Source: Blautia wexlerae DSM 19850 (GTDB lineage: Bacteria > Bacillota > Clostridia > Lachnospirales > Lachnospiraceae). Taken from it: DNA of 64,000 nucleotides. The notes under the pieces are model-generated. The model was given only the letters and a program-made list of their open reading frames with translations. It did no database searches and had not been told where the DNA came from. Position numbers and translations under genes: made by a program. Positions 51,005 to 60,567 of this stretch are shown here, piece after piece; positions within the stretch are counted from its first letter, which is position 1, and every line of letters starts with the position of its first letter. The DNA lies in the NCBI RefSeq assembly GCF_025148125.1, contig NZ_CP102267.1, positions 2,242,501 to 2,306,500 on the forward strand, read 5' to 3'.

Positions 51005-51904
51005 TTATGCGTTTGCCAATATGCCGCTGTTTAGAGAATAAAGATATTCAAGTGGAATCAGACGCAGTTCTTCCATATCGTCCTTGCGGTATTCCGGAAT
51101 CTCAATTGCCAGAGAGGGCTGACGGATCACTTCCGCATAAAACTGTTCCGGAGATCCCATCTCAGGTTTTGCTCCGGCTTTTTTGACTCTCGCACCACCT
51201 GCAATCCCTTTTTCCAGACGATAGCCGGAACATTTCTGTAAATGCCTTGCCAGTCTGTAATTTTTCTGATTGTAGGCAAAGCCTTTCTCCTGTCTGCAGT
51301 AAACGATCTTCCCTCTGGAATAACTGAATGTAAGCAGGCCAAGGCTTGAATATTCCTGAAAAATGCTGATCAGGGCACGAGTCTCATTCTCACTGGCAGG
51401 CTCCTGATTCACTCTTTTCCGCTGATAATAATTAGTCGGAAAATTTCTGCGCAGATCAATTCCCCTGGCATTACATTCATACTCTTCCACAGGCCTGTCC
51501 TGCATTTTCAGCATCTGTCTGTGGATGGGATTATGTATGGCACCATATCCGTATTCACATATCTCATAGCTGTCAGGATTCAGCATGGGGATCATACAGA
51601 TACGAACCTTATCCAGAAGTTTACGAACTTCATAACTTTCTCCGATAGTCCAGTTGCTTTCATAGGATCTGCAGTAATCTTTTGCAATGGACAAAAGATA
51701 TTCCGGGAGATTTCTGTCTCCGCTTTCCACTCCGCTCAGACAGATAATGCAGGTATCACCCTTTCCAATCTCAAGCATGGGGATCATTCTGTCATCATGA
51801 CTTCTTCCGATCACTCTGAACTGGACAAAATTTCCATATCTCTGTCCGAGTTCCCACAATGCGAAGTATATTTTTTCATAAGTTCCCATCTGTTCTGTTG
51901 ACAT
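51005..51904 (-). CDS. Degenerate M14-type carboxypeptidase
   Basis: A 299-residue protein with the M14 fold outline: MLNPDSYE and NARGIDLRRNFP match the substrate-binding motifs, and E268 in AIEIPEY matches the catalytic glutamate. However, the zinc-binding HxxE is replaced by E60-S-G-D63 in SGVESGD, and the second zinc histidine (usually HSYS) by F193-S-Y-S. A zinc-dependent peptidase activity is therefore doubtful. There is no signal peptide. I start at the ATG at 51904 (AAGGAGGAG site). Confidence 0.75.
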   Translation of the reverse strand: MSTEQMGTYEKIYFALWELGQRYGNFVQFRVIGRSHDDRMIPMLEIGKGDTCIICLSGVESGDRNLPEYLLSIAKDYCRSYESNWTIGESYEVRKLLDKVRICMIPMLNPDSYEICEYGYGAIHNPIHRQMLKMQDRPVEEYECNARGIDLRRNFPTNYYQRKRVNQEPASENETRALISIFQEYSSLGLLTFSYSRGKIVYCRQEKGFAYNQKNYRLARHLQKCSGYRLEKGIAGGARVKKAGAKPEMGSPEQFYAEVIRQPSLAIEIPEYRKDDMEELRLIPLEYLYSLNSGILANA

Positions 51905-52008
51905 ACATTCTCTCCTCCTTTTTGGCAAATGTTCAGCAGCCTGGATCAGATTCCGGATTCTGACCTGTATGGACGGCTGAATGGCTGCCTTATTATTATA
52001 TATATGAA

Positions 52009-52036
52009 AAGAGACAGGCCATAAGACCTGTCTCTT
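52009..52036 (-). terminator. Terminator after the surface protein gene
   Basis: Perfect 10-bp arms AAGAGACAGG/CCTGTCTCTT with an 8-base loop; on the minus strand TTTTC-type sequence follows. 19 bases past the stop. Confidence 0.8.
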
Positions 52037-52055
52037 AAAAATAATTGGATTATAT

Positions 52056-54176
52056 TTACATTTCTTTTTTACGTCTTCTTATCAGTACGTAACCACCTGC
52101 AAGAACAGAAGCTGCAGCAAGAGCCAGCATAGTTCCGACCGGTGATTCATCACCTGTGGATACTGCTGATTTCGCTGTTCCGTTTGTTCCGTCTGCATAG
52201 GTTGTCGGAGTTACATCTGTAGTTCCTCCATCTGTAGTTCCGTCGCCGGATCCGGTTCCGTCTCCGTTTGTTCCGTTTGCACCTGGTGTGGTAGTGGCCT
52301 GTGTCAGAGGAGCTGCCTTGAACTGATAGGGCAGAACTTCGGAAGCATCTGTTTCCTGCCAGTCATTTCCACTGTATACCTGTTTTGCATATTTAATGTA
52401 AATAGTATATGCTTTTTCGGCATCTGTATAAATACCGCTCTTGGCACCAATTTTCCAGGATGTGTTCCAGGTTGACGGGTTAGAAGACATACTCCATCCT
52501 ACAGGTACCCATCTGACATCACCTTCTCCCGGATTATTGTTCTGTGTACCTGCACCGATTACCTTGAAGTCATAGAAAGTATTCGGATAGAACACAAGTG
52601 CTTTCTCAAATCCCTGTACAACACTCTCTTTTACATCGGGTACTACCGGAGTATGAGATGGTGTAGGTGTAACAGGACGTTCTTTTGAATCAGGCTGGAA
52701 CATTACAGAGCCATAATTACTCTTATCCTTATCACTGATCACACATACATAAATATCAACATCATAGTCAGGAAGATCAGTAACTTTTGCTGTTACATTT
52801 GTATCAGCCTCAATAGGAGCACCTACTCTGGAAGTATCGATTGTCGGTGCTTTCTCACCACGTTTTACCCAGTCAATATAATAGGTACCTTTTACATTTG
52901 ACTGGAACTTAATTTTAACAGTACCACTTCCGGACCATTTGCATTCTTTTCCTGTTACTTTCAGTTTTTCTTCTGCAGGAGTTGGGGTAGGGGACGGTTC
53001 TGTTGTACTGACTAAAGTTCCGTCTTCTCCGATTTTAAGGCTAGAATCTCCCTCATATGTAATCTGAGAAAGAACATCCGCCAGTTTCACATCAGTAACA
53101 GCGTCACCCAGCTTTACGACTGTTCTTCCGGCGTTAGCCTCCTGAACAGCAACACCAATGGCAGAACCTGTAACAGCACCGCTTACATTGATTACACCGT
53201 CTTTGGCAAGCACAAGGTTACTTGCAGCTTCAAAAGAATTTGTAACGGTATTTCCTGTAACACTTAAGGTTCCCTGAATATTTACAGTTCCTTCACTGTA
53301 AATTGCACCACCTGCTGCAGCGGAGTTGGCTGTAATCGTGCCATTCTGAAGATATACGTTTGCACCGGCAGCATTATTAATCGCACCACCATTTCCTGTC
53401 GTGCTGTTTGCTGTGATTGTACCTCCTAAAAGATATGCATTCGCACTGTTGTTGATTGCACTGCCATCTCCTGTTGTAGTATTACCTGTCAGAGTTGCTC
53501 CATCAGATAAAGCATAGTTACCACTTATCACTTCAACAATAGAACCAGTAACCCCTTCACCAGTTCCATCAACAATTAAAGTACTGTCAACAGCGCCTGT
53601 TGCCGCATCTTCTGCCGAACCTGCCATCTGAAGATTACCACCATTTACAGTAAACATGCTTCCGATAAATCCTGCCGCACGTTTAATAGTCGCATCTTCT
53701 GCTGCAACCAGCATAATATTTTTATTAGAAGGAACATCAACCGTAGCACTGATTTCAATATCACCTTTTACTTTGACGTACTTTGTCTCATCGGTCATAT
53801 CTGCACTTTCAGGTACTGCCTCAAATGCTTCAGCAAGTGTTGAATAAGAATGTCCATTAACTATAATAGCAGATCCTGCCTCAGCAGCCTGCTCATCAGT
53901 TTCTTCAGCAGCCGGTGCCTCTGTAGGATCAGCTGTTGTTTCGGCAGGAGTTTCAGCCGGATCTTCCGGTGTCTCGGCTGGATCTTCGGCTGGTTCCTCA
54001 GGAGTTTCAGCCGGATCTTCAGAAGGTTCTTCTGTATCTGCAGAGTCAAGTTCACCTTCCAGTTCGCCTTCGGCTGATGTCTCAGCAGCAGTATCTGCTG
54101 CAAATGTGGCTGTCGGTGCCATTCCTACAGACAGGGCACCTGCCATTAATAATGCAAAAAGTTGTTTTTTTCTCAT
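52056..54176 (-). CDS. Surface protein with Pro/Glu-rich stalk, beta-helix repeats and C-terminal membrane anchor
   Basis: A 706-residue exported protein. Signal peptide (MRKKQLFALLMAGALS ... FAAD); acidic, proline-rich spacer built from PAETPEEPAED-type units (about 45-95); beta-helix-like repeats in the middle with GGTITANS and GGAINN units, as in polymorphic adhesins; a domain of unknown type; a Gly/Thr-rich linker; then VSTGDESPVG, a hydrophobic helix and RRRKKEM. The end looks like a sortase-type sorting signal, although the usual LPxTG is replaced by a ..STGD.. motif. The ATG at 54176 has GGGAGG upstream. A canonical promoter is at 54277-54305. Confidence 0.8.
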   Translation of the reverse strand: MRKKQLFALLMAGALSVGMAPTATFAADTAAETSAEGELEGELDSADTEEPSEDPAETPEEPAEDPAETPEDPAETPAETTADPTEAPAAEETDEQAAEAGSAIIVNGHSYSTLAEAFEAVPESADMTDETKYVKVKGDIEISATVDVPSNKNIMLVAAEDATIKRAAGFIGSMFTVNGGNLQMAGSAEDAATGAVDSTLIVDGTGEGVTGSIVEVISGNYALSDGATLTGNTTTGDGSAINNSANAYLLGGTITANSTTGNGGAINNAAGANVYLQNGTITANSAAAGGAIYSEGTVNIQGTLSVTGNTVTNSFEAASNLVLAKDGVINVSGAVTGSAIGVAVQEANAGRTVVKLGDAVTDVKLADVLSQITYEGDSSLKIGEDGTLVSTTEPSPTPTPAEEKLKVTGKECKWSGSGTVKIKFQSNVKGTYYIDWVKRGEKAPTIDTSRVGAPIEADTNVTAKVTDLPDYDVDIYVCVISDKDKSNYGSVMFQPDSKERPVTPTPSHTPVVPDVKESVVQGFEKALVFYPNTFYDFKVIGAGTQNNNPGEGDVRWVPVGWSMSSNPSTWNTSWKIGAKSGIYTDAEKAYTIYIKYAKQVYSGNDWQETDASEVLPYQFKAAPLTQATTTPGANGTNGDGTGSGDGTTDGGTTDVTPTTYADGTNGTAKSAVSTGDESPVGTMLALAAASVLAGGYVLIRRRKKEM

Positions 54177-54276
54177 TGTATGTCCTCCCATAGATGAGTT
54201 TTAGTTAAAATCACTACTGACACCATCCGATTTCTTATTCCCCACGAAGCAGTCAGTAATCCCAAATCTGAATTGA

Positions 54277-54305
54277 AGTATAGCACATCCCTCAGAAAAA
54301 ATCAA
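54277..54305 (-). promoter_or_regulatory. Predicted sigma-A promoter of the 52056-54176 gene
   Basis: On the minus strand TTGATT (54300-54305) and TATACT (54277-54282) with a 17-base spacer, 101 bases before the start codon. It overlaps the very end of proA. Confidence 0.6.
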
Positions 54306-54313
54306 TGTGCTGT

Positions 54314-55564
54314 CTATGGGCGTACCTGTCCGTTTCCATAGATGATATATTTCGTTGTGGTCAGAGCCAGAAGTCCCATAGGTCCCCTCGCATGAAGCTT
54401 CTGTGTGCTGATACCGATCTCTGCCCCGAAACCGAATTCAAATCCATCTGTAAAACGTGTGGAGGCATTGACATAAACTGCCGCAGCATCCACTTCATCC
54501 AGAAACTTCTGTGCATGTTCATAATTATTGGTAATAATTGCCTCTGAATGTTTTGTATTATATTTATTGATGTGAGCAATCGCCTCTTCTACAGAAGAAA
54601 CCACTTTAATAGAAAGAATATAATCCAGATATTCTTTGCCCCAGTCTTCTTCTGTTGCGTGTACAGCTCCCGGGATCAACGCATAAGCCGCTTCATCTGC
54701 GCGGATCTCCACATGTTTCTCCTGCAGACGCTTTGCAAGGACTGGAAGCAGGGCATCCTTTACATCTTTATGTACAAGAACAGATTCGCAGGCATTGCAG
54801 ACGCCTACTCTCTGAGTCTTGGCATTCATGATAATGTCTGCTGCCATCTCAAGGTCTGCGGTTTCATCCACATAAATATGGCAGTTTCCAGTACCGGTCT
54901 CAATCACAGGGATGGTGCTCTGCTCCACTACGGCTTTGATCAGGCCTCTGCCGCCTCGCGGGATGAGTACATCCACATACTGGTTCATCTTCATGAATTC
55001 TGCTGCTGTCTCTCTGGATGTATCAGAAATCAGCTGAATCGCATCCTCTGTCACGCCCTGTTCATTCAAAGTTTCCCTGATACAGTTTACAATGGCCTCG
55101 TTGGAATGGATCGCATCACTTCCACCCTTTAGGATTACTACATTACCGGTCTTAAAGCAGAGTGCAAATGCATCCGCAGTTACATTCGGTCTTGCTTCAT
55201 AGATAATTCCAATCACGCCAAGAGGTACTCTCTTCTGCCCGATCAGCAGTCCGTTTGGGCGTTTTTTCATCCCGGTTACTTCCCCGACAGGATCATCCAG
55301 GGCTGATACCTGGCGCAGGCCCTCTGCCATTCCTTCAATCCTGCTCTCTGTGAGAAGAAGCCTGTCGATCAGCCCATCAGGCATATGATTCCTTTTTCCG
55401 GTTTCCACATCCAGCCTGTTGGCATTGATCAGAGTCTGTGCATCCTTTACCAGTTTGTCTGCTACTGCAAGAAGTACTTCATTCTTTTTGTTTGTAGAAA
55501 GATTTCTCATTTCTGTTTCAGCTGCCTTCGCATTCATGCCAAGGCGGTTCAGCATTTCATTCAT
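54314..55564 (-). CDS. proA: Glutamate-5-semialdehyde dehydrogenase (gamma-glutamyl phosphate reductase)
   Basis: A 416-residue ProA of the aldehyde dehydrogenase superfamily. The catalytic cysteine is in [31 protein letters not shown] and [22 protein letters not shown] are family motifs. It reduces gamma-glutamyl phosphate to glutamate-5-semialdehyde with NADPH in proline synthesis, after ProB (56429-57286). Two small genes lie between proA and proB on the same strand. Confidence 0.95.
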   Translation of the reverse strand: MNEMLNRLGMNAKAAETEMRNLSTNKKNEVLLAVADKLVKDAQTLINANRLDVETGKRNHMPDGLIDRLLLTESRIEGMAEGLRQVSALDDPVGEVTGMKKRPNGLLIGQKRVPLGVIGIIYEARPNVTADAFALCFKTGNVVILKGGSDAIHSNEAIVNCIRETLNEQGVTEDAIQLISDTSRETAAEFMKMNQYVDVLIPRGGRGLIKAVVEQSTIPVIETGTGNCHIYVDETADLEMAADIIMNAKTQRVGVCNACESVLVHKDVKDALLPVLAKRLQEKHVEIRADEAAYALIPGAVHATEEDWGKEYLDYILSIKVVSSVEEAIAHINKYNTKHSEAIITNNYEHAQKFLDEVDAAAVYVNASTRFTDGFEFGFGAEIGISTQKLHARGPMGLLALTTTKYIIYGNGQVRP

Positions 55565-55578
55565 GTTCAGGTCCCCTT

Positions 55579-56136
55579 TCAGTCAGTAAGATAGCATATC
55601 TCCTCTTCTGTTACTATGATCTGCGGACAGATATCAGTAGGTTCTGTGGGAACCTCCGGCAACATCTGAAAAGAAAATGCAATGGCAACTCTTTCAAGCT
55701 GCGGATGTTTCTCAAGATAACGGTCATAGAAGCCACCGCCGTATCCGACTCTGTGATTTGCTCTGTCAAAAGCCACTCCCGGCATGATCATAAGAGCCTT
55801 TGACCAGTTGACGATTTCCCCCGATACAGGCTCAGGAATCCCAAAATATCCGGGTTCCAGCCGGGCAAAGTCTGTCAGCTTATAAAATACCATATCCTTT
55901 CCCACAACCTTGGGAACTGCAACCTCCTTGCCGGCCTTCCATGCTTCTTTTATAAGATACTCTGTGACAACTTCATGGTTGTAATCTGCATATACCAGAA
56001 TGCGGTCCGCATTCTTAAATGCAGGAAGTGCGGTCACTTTGTCAGTGATCGTGCGGCTCATTGCCTCTATCTGTTCATCTGTGTGCAGCTTTCTTTCTGC
56101 GAAAATCTTCTTTCTAATGTCTTTTTTTGATTCCAT
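55579..56136 (-). CDS. 5-formyltetrahydrofolate cyclo-ligase
   Basis: A 185-residue member of the 5-FTHF cyclo-ligase family (MTHFS). The C-terminal motif [24 protein letters not shown] is the family signature for ATP and folate binding. It converts 5-formyl-THF to methenyl-THF. The start ATG at 56136 overlaps the DUF896 gene and has GGGTG upstream; a longer frame lies wholly within that gene. 14 bases before proA. Confidence 0.88.
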   Translation of the reverse strand: MESKKDIRKKIFAERKLHTDEQIEAMSRTITDKVTALPAFKNADRILVYADYNHEVVTEYLIKEAWKAGKEVAVPKVVGKDMVFYKLTDFARLEPGYFGIPEPVSGEIVNWSKALMIMPGVAFDRANHRVGYGGGFYDRYLEKHPQLERVAIAFSFQMLPEVPTEPTDICPQIIVTEEEICYLTD

Positions 56137-56335
56137 ATTTTTCACCCAGATTAATGATTGTTCCGTCTTCCTGCTGAACATCCACATTGTCCAGCTGAGC
56201 GCGAAGGTTCATGCGGACAGATGCAATATATTCCTTGCGCAGCAGTTCTCTTTCTTTTTTCTCTTCTTCAGTAAGCCCCACACTTTTGGCTTTATGTGCA
56301 AGTGCATTAATGCGGTCGATTTTCTCAACTTCCAT
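56114..56335 (-). CDS. DUF896 (YnzC-like) small protein
   Basis: A 73-residue cytosolic protein with the DUF896 pattern: KIDRINALAHKAKSVGLTEEE, then ERELLRKEYI and the end LDNVDVQQEDG. Predicted as a two-helix hairpin. B. subtilis YnzC belongs to the SOS-regulated yneA operon; function unsettled. It overlaps the cyclo-ligase start. Confidence 0.9.
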   Translation of the reverse strand: MEVEKIDRINALAHKAKSVGLTEEEKKERELLRKEYIASVRMNLRAQLDNVDVQQEDGTIINLGEKYGIKKRH

Positions 56336-56428
56336 AGTTCTTCCTCCTGTTTTTTGTCTGCGGCAGTCTGTCTGTAAACACTGCCATTTACTCTGTGAAT
56401 GTCATTTGGCACCGGTAAATTTCCGGTA

Positions 56429-57286
56429 TTATAACAGTCTGTCAATAATATCGATCAGATAAACTTCTTTTTTGGACTGGCTTACAAACAGCGTACCGTA
56501 CTTGCGGCCCTCTGTGATCTTATGGATAATATGGAAATCGGCTCCGTTTGCGATTACCATATCTACGCCTGCTGCAGAAGCGATCTGTGCTGCTGTCAGC
56601 TTAGTAGCCATTCCGCCGGTTCCTACCTTACTTCCGGAAGTACCTTTTCCCATGTTAAGCAGATTATCATCCAGATTTTCTACCACATCAATGAATTTTG
56701 CATCAGGATTAGTATTGGGATCATCTGTAAAAAGACCATCAATATCTGATAACAGGATCAGCAGATCTGCCCGTACAAGTGCAGCAACCATTGCAGACAA
56801 TGTATCATTATCTCCGAATTTCTCCAGATTCTGAAGCTCATAGGTGGAAATGGAGTCATTCTCGTTTACAATGGGAATCACTCCCAGGCTGAGCAGTTCA
56901 TCGAAAGTATTCTGAGCATTCTTTCGGTTAACATTATTAACCATAGTATTTTTGGTCATAAGGATCTGAGCGGAAAGCTGATTATATTCAGAAAAAAGTT
57001 TCTGATAAATCATCATCAGTCTGGCCTGTCCTACTGCTGCACATGCCTGTTTTCCTTTCAGTTCTGTGGGTTTCTCATGCATTCCAAGAGCTGCCACACC
57101 TGTTGCTATAGCTCCTGAAGAAACCAGTATGACATCTTTTCCCTGATTGCGAAGGTCACTGAGCTCTCTTGCCAGCACTTCCAGTTTGCGAAGGTTCAGT
57201 CTTCCTGTCTCCGAATGAGTCAGGGAAGAAGAACCGATCTTAATTACAATACGTTTTTTATCTTTAAGTCGTTCCCGGTAATTCAT
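56429..57286 (-). CDS. proB: Glutamate 5-kinase ProB, short form
   Basis: A 285-residue amino-acid kinase: VIKIGSSSLT at the N-terminus, SSGAIATGVAALG, NENDSIST and SGSKVGTGGMATKL are ProB motifs. The C-terminal PUA domain of the E. coli enzyme is absent. It phosphorylates glutamate in the first step of proline synthesis and is normally feedback-inhibited by proline. The ATG at 57286 has GGAG upstream; a longer frame to 57406 lacks one. Confidence 0.93.
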   Translation of the reverse strand: MNYRERLKDKKRIVIKIGSSSLTHSETGRLNLRKLEVLARELSDLRNQGKDVILVSSGAIATGVAALGMHEKPTELKGKQACAAVGQARLMMIYQKLFSEYNQLSAQILMTKNTMVNNVNRKNAQNTFDELLSLGVIPIVNENDSISTYELQNLEKFGDNDTLSAMVAALVRADLLILLSDIDGLFTDDPNTNPDAKFIDVVENLDDNLLNMGKGTSGSKVGTGGMATKLTAAQIASAAGVDMVIANGADFHIIHKITEGRKYGTLFVSQSKKEVYLIDIIDRLL

Positions 57287-57389
57287 CTTTTTGTTACTCC
57301 ATATAAATATATTTTTGTAACTGTTCAGTGTCTTTACAGTTACGAGACAAAATCCATCAGAAATTGCCTGCAATAACAGAATTTGAAGA

Positions 57390-57884
57390 TCAGCGTGTAA
57401 TCCCAAGCTCCCCCAGGGCTTTCGCCTGTTTTGCCTCCATGACTGCCGCTTCCCCGGGAGTCATATGGTCATATCCCAGCAGATGCAGCATACTGTGTGC
57501 AACCAGAAAACAGAATTCTCTTGTCACACTGTGTCCGTATTCCTCTGCCTGCGCAAATACCTTGTCAACTGAGATCATGATATCTCCAAGAAGAAGTTCG
57601 TCTGTATCCAGATCAAAGTAAGATTCATCTTCCTCCACAATATCATATCCTGCCGGTGTCTCAAAAGGAATCATAGGGAAGGATAAAACATCCGTAGGTC
57701 TTGCGATATCGCGAAACTCAGTATTAACTCTCTCAATCTCTTCGTTATCTGTAAGTACAAGATTCACCTGTGCATCATAGGGACATTTTTCCATTTCAAG
57801 AACCTTGTCAGCTACCTTTACTGCCAGTGTCTCATAGTCGATCCCCAGTTCACGCTCTGTCTCATAATCAATCTGCATGTTCAT
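57390..57884 (-). CDS. ybeY: Endoribonuclease YbeY
   Basis: A 164-residue YbeY/YqfG protein with the metal-binding motif H-S-M-L-H-L-L-G-Y-D-H near residue 135 and the TDVLSFPM segment. It acts in 16S rRNA 3'-end maturation and ribosome quality control. It overlaps the end of phoH by 4 bases. The phosphodiesterase gene (pgpH) that often lies between phoH and ybeY is missing here. Confidence 0.93.
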   Translation of the reverse strand: MNMQIDYETERELGIDYETLAVKVADKVLEMEKCPYDAQVNLVLTDNEEIERVNTEFRDIARPTDVLSFPMIPFETPAGYDIVEEDESYFDLDTDELLLGDIMISVDKVFAQAEEYGHSVTREFCFLVAHSMLHLLGYDHMTPGEAAVMEAKQAKALGELGITR

Positions 57885-58891
57885 CGTTCATTTACCCCGT
57901 TTCTGCGTCTTGCCGGTCTTTCAGGTTTTTGTTTCTTCTCGTAGGCATCATAAGCCTGTACGATCTGCTGTACCAGAGGATGACGGACAACATCCTTGCT
58001 GGTAAGCTGGCAGAAGCCAATGTCATCTATTTTTTTCAGTACTTTCATTGCCACGTCAAGTCCGGATGTGGTATCTCTTGGAAGATCTTTCTGTGAGGCA
58101 TCTCCGGTGATGATAACCTTTGAACCAAATCCGATACGTGTCAGGAACATCTTCATCTGTGCCGGAGTAGTATTCTGTGCTTCATCGAGAATGATAAATG
58201 CATTATCCAGTGTACGTCCGCGCATATATGCAAGCGGTGCAACCTCGATCAGGCCGCGCTCCATATTTTTCGCAAAGCTGTCCGCTCCCATGATCTGGTA
58301 CAGTGCATCATAGAGTGGTCTCAGATAAGGATCTACCTTGCTCTGCAGATCTCCCGGAAGAAATCCCAGCTTCTCACCGGCCTCAATAGCAGGACGTGTC
58401 AGGATGATCCTGCTGACCTCCTCATTTCGGAAGGCTGTGACAGCCATTGCCATCGCCAGATAGGTTTTGCCGGTACCGGCAGGACCTACACCGAACACGA
58501 TCATTTTTTTGCGTATCTGTTCTACATAATCTTTCTGCCCCAGTGTTTTGGGCTTGATAGGTCTGCCCTGTATGGTGTTACAGATAAAATCTTTGTCTAT
58601 TTCTGTGAGAACTTCATTTCTCTGCTCCATTGCCAGAGAAAGAGCATAATTGACATTCTGTTTCGTGATCGTGTTGCCTCTTTTTGCAAGTACTGTCAGT
58701 TCTTCTATCAGTTTCTTCGCAGAAGCCGCATTCTGTTCATTGCCAAGTATCTTAAGGATTCCGTCTCTGGAGATCACTGTCACATTCAGTGTTCTTTCAA
58801 TTAGCTTAAGATGCTCATCAAACTGGCCAAATACATTTGCTTCCAGTTCTGCGGGGACTTCTGTGTGTAATTCAATAATATTGCCAGCCAT
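57881..58891 (-). CDS. phoH: PhoH-family ATPase
   Basis: A 336-residue PhoH/PhoL protein: N-terminal KH-like region (about 10-75), Walker A GPAGTGKTYLA and Walker B FIILDEAQNTT of the helicase-like fold. Usually linked to ybeY and thought to act in RNA metabolism. The C-terminal 25 residues are basic. A ribosome site AGGAAAGGACATC lies upstream. Confidence 0.92.
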   Translation of the reverse strand: MAGNIIELHTEVPAELEANVFGQFDEHLKLIERTLNVTVISRDGILKILGNEQNAASAKKLIEELTVLAKRGNTITKQNVNYALSLAMEQRNEVLTEIDKDFICNTIQGRPIKPKTLGQKDYVEQIRKKMIVFGVGPAGTGKTYLAMAMAVTAFRNEEVSRIILTRPAIEAGEKLGFLPGDLQSKVDPYLRPLYDALYQIMGADSFAKNMERGLIEVAPLAYMRGRTLDNAFIILDEAQNTTPAQMKMFLTRIGFGSKVIITGDASQKDLPRDTTSGLDVAMKVLKKIDDIGFCQLTSKDVVRHPLVQQIVQAYDAYEKKQKPERPARRRNGVNER

Positions 58892-59031
58892 CCTGTGATG
58901 TCCTTTCCTGTTGATAAGTTAATAATGGATTATTGCCTCGTTTATGGACGATAATCAAAGTCCGGTTAAAACCAGATGCATCCATTGTAACACCTCCCTG
59001 CAACTTTTTAAATACAAATTTTTATGGAATT

Positions 59032-60216
59032 TTATGTTATCCGGCTTTTTTCGCCTGTCTGTTCGATGATAAGCAGGGTTCCTCCGGTAATGCACAGAGA
59101 TTCTGTCAGCCTGGTAGTAATATGATTTTCACTGATCTTAATGCCATTTTGAAGCAGCTTCTTTTCATATTGATGAAATCTTCGCACAGCTTCCTTCTCG
59201 GCTCCTTTCCTGGTATAGGTTTCTTCTTTTACTGTATAATCAGTAGTTTCGGTCCATCCGATCCATACAGGAAGTATAAAATTTTCTGTGATACGCAGAG
59301 GAATTTCCTCTGTGATACGTTTCTGACCTGTATGTAATGTCGGATACAATCCCAGATACCAGTGCCCAAACCGGAAGTACATTTCTTTTTTCTTTTTGCC
59401 GGCAGGGATTTCTGTACGGTATTTTAATGGAAATTCCTGATAATAGGAAATTTGTCTGGAAATAAAAATATCCGCATCTGCATGAACGTATTCCTTTCGC
59501 AGGACTTCCTGACTGTCATTCATGATATGAAGTTCCCCGGATACCAGAAGTTCCCCTTTTTTGCAGGAATCCCCGGGCTTTTTTACCGGTATGCCCCTTC
59601 GGACGATCATATCTGTGATCACTCCGTCCTTGTCTGCGAGCAGATTACAGGGTGAGGTATTACTGTTGGTTTTTTGGGGGATAATTCCTTCCTGGATATT
59701 AAGAATCAGACGGGTTCCTTCTATTCTGGCAGATACCCAGGTAATCTCCGGAAAATTTTTCCGTACAGTTGCTGCAACTTCTGAACAGTTGATCTTTTTT
59801 TTGGACATCCCATGGTTTATATCCTGCTTATCCAGAAAATCGAGGATTTCTCCGGTACTGTTTCTGACATTTCCTTCAATGTGGATATTCCAGATTCTCC
59901 CTGTCAAAAAAAATATCAGGATACCTCCCAGAATCATGCCTGTAAAAAAAGCCTTTCTTTTTTTATTCCTTAAAAAAAAGAAGGGCATTCCCCGTCTCTG
60001 TATGATCTGAATATGTACACCTGTTTTATTCCGGAGAGGTCTCAGGCGAAAGAAATCAGCGGCCTGCATTTGTGCCATAAGCTGGCCGTCCTCTCTGTAC
60101 CGGATCTTTTCCATATAAACTTTTCTGCTTTTGCAGAGATTCAGAAAGCGTTCCAGATTTTCTCCTCTTACAAGGATGATCACATAACCATATATTAATT
60201 TCAAAAATTTCAACAT
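59032..60216 (-). CDS. yqfD: Sporulation protein YqfD
   Basis: A 394-residue YqfD. A cytosolic N-terminal domain (FLKLIYGYVIILVRGENLERFLNL) is followed by one transmembrane helix near residue 95 (FFTGMILGGILIFFL) and an extracytoplasmic part with WVSARIEGTRLILNI. It belongs to the mother-cell (SigE) regulon in B. subtilis and resembles stage IV proteins; precise function not established. Its start overlaps yqfC by 7 bases. Confidence 0.9.
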   Translation of the reverse strand: MLKFLKLIYGYVIILVRGENLERFLNLCKSRKVYMEKIRYREDGQLMAQMQAADFFRLRPLRNKTGVHIQIIQRRGMPFFFLRNKKRKAFFTGMILGGILIFFLTGRIWNIHIEGNVRNSTGEILDFLDKQDINHGMSKKKINCSEVAATVRKNFPEITWVSARIEGTRLILNIQEGIIPQKTNSNTSPCNLLADKDGVITDMIVRRGIPVKKPGDSCKKGELLVSGELHIMNDSQEVLRKEYVHADADIFISRQISYYQEFPLKYRTEIPAGKKKKEMYFRFGHWYLGLYPTLHTGQKRITEEIPLRITENFILPVWIGWTETTDYTVKEETYTRKGAEKEAVRRFHQYEKKLLQNGIKISENHITTRLTESLCITGGTLLIIEQTGEKSRIT

Positions 60217-60494
60217 TCGCTGTCACCCGCTTTTATATCATAAATACTTCCCGTCACTTTCATTGCACTGGAATTGTACCAGCGGATTTCAAGATTTTTC
60301 CCGGATATGGTCACTTTTCCGCAAAAAGACTGTATCACAATTTCAGAAGGTGTATATTTAAAAACAGATTTATAATTTTCGATAACAGCTTCCGTCTGAC
60401 CTGTCAGTGTGACGATCGTTTCATTATATGCCAGATCAGGCGGAAGTTCTAATGCCAGCACCATCCGGTTTTTCCATTGTCCTGCTTTTTTCAT
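60210..60494 (-). CDS. yqfC: Sporulation protein YqfC
   Basis: A 94-residue YabP/YqfC-family protein (LELPPDLAYNETIVTLTG, VFKYTPSEIVIQSFCGKVTISGKNLEI split by the family's beta strands). YabP/YqfC proteins act in spore coat assembly or late sporulation. The GGGGGAG before the ATG is its ribosome site. The pair yqfC-yqfD suggests that the organism can form spores. Confidence 0.9.
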   Translation of the reverse strand: MKKAGQWKNRMVLALELPPDLAYNETIVTLTGQTEAVIENYKSVFKYTPSEIVIQSFCGKVTISGKNLEIRWYNSSAMKVTGSIYDIKAGDSEC

Positions 60495-60567
60495 AAAAAA
60501 AGCTCCCCCGGCTTTTACTATCAGTCTATGCCGGAAGAACTTTCTTTAAAACACGTTTCAGCAGCAA

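Noticed and set aside
54192..57389. T-box or other riboswitch in front of the proline genes
   Set aside because: Intergenic gaps near proB, the cyclo-ligase and proA are too short, and no T-box core motif was seen.
60495..60540. CCGGC/GCCGG stem before yqfC as a terminator
   Set aside because: The GGGGGAG and T-run coincide with the yqfC ribosome site and start codon, and the loop is long; it is better read as leader sequence.
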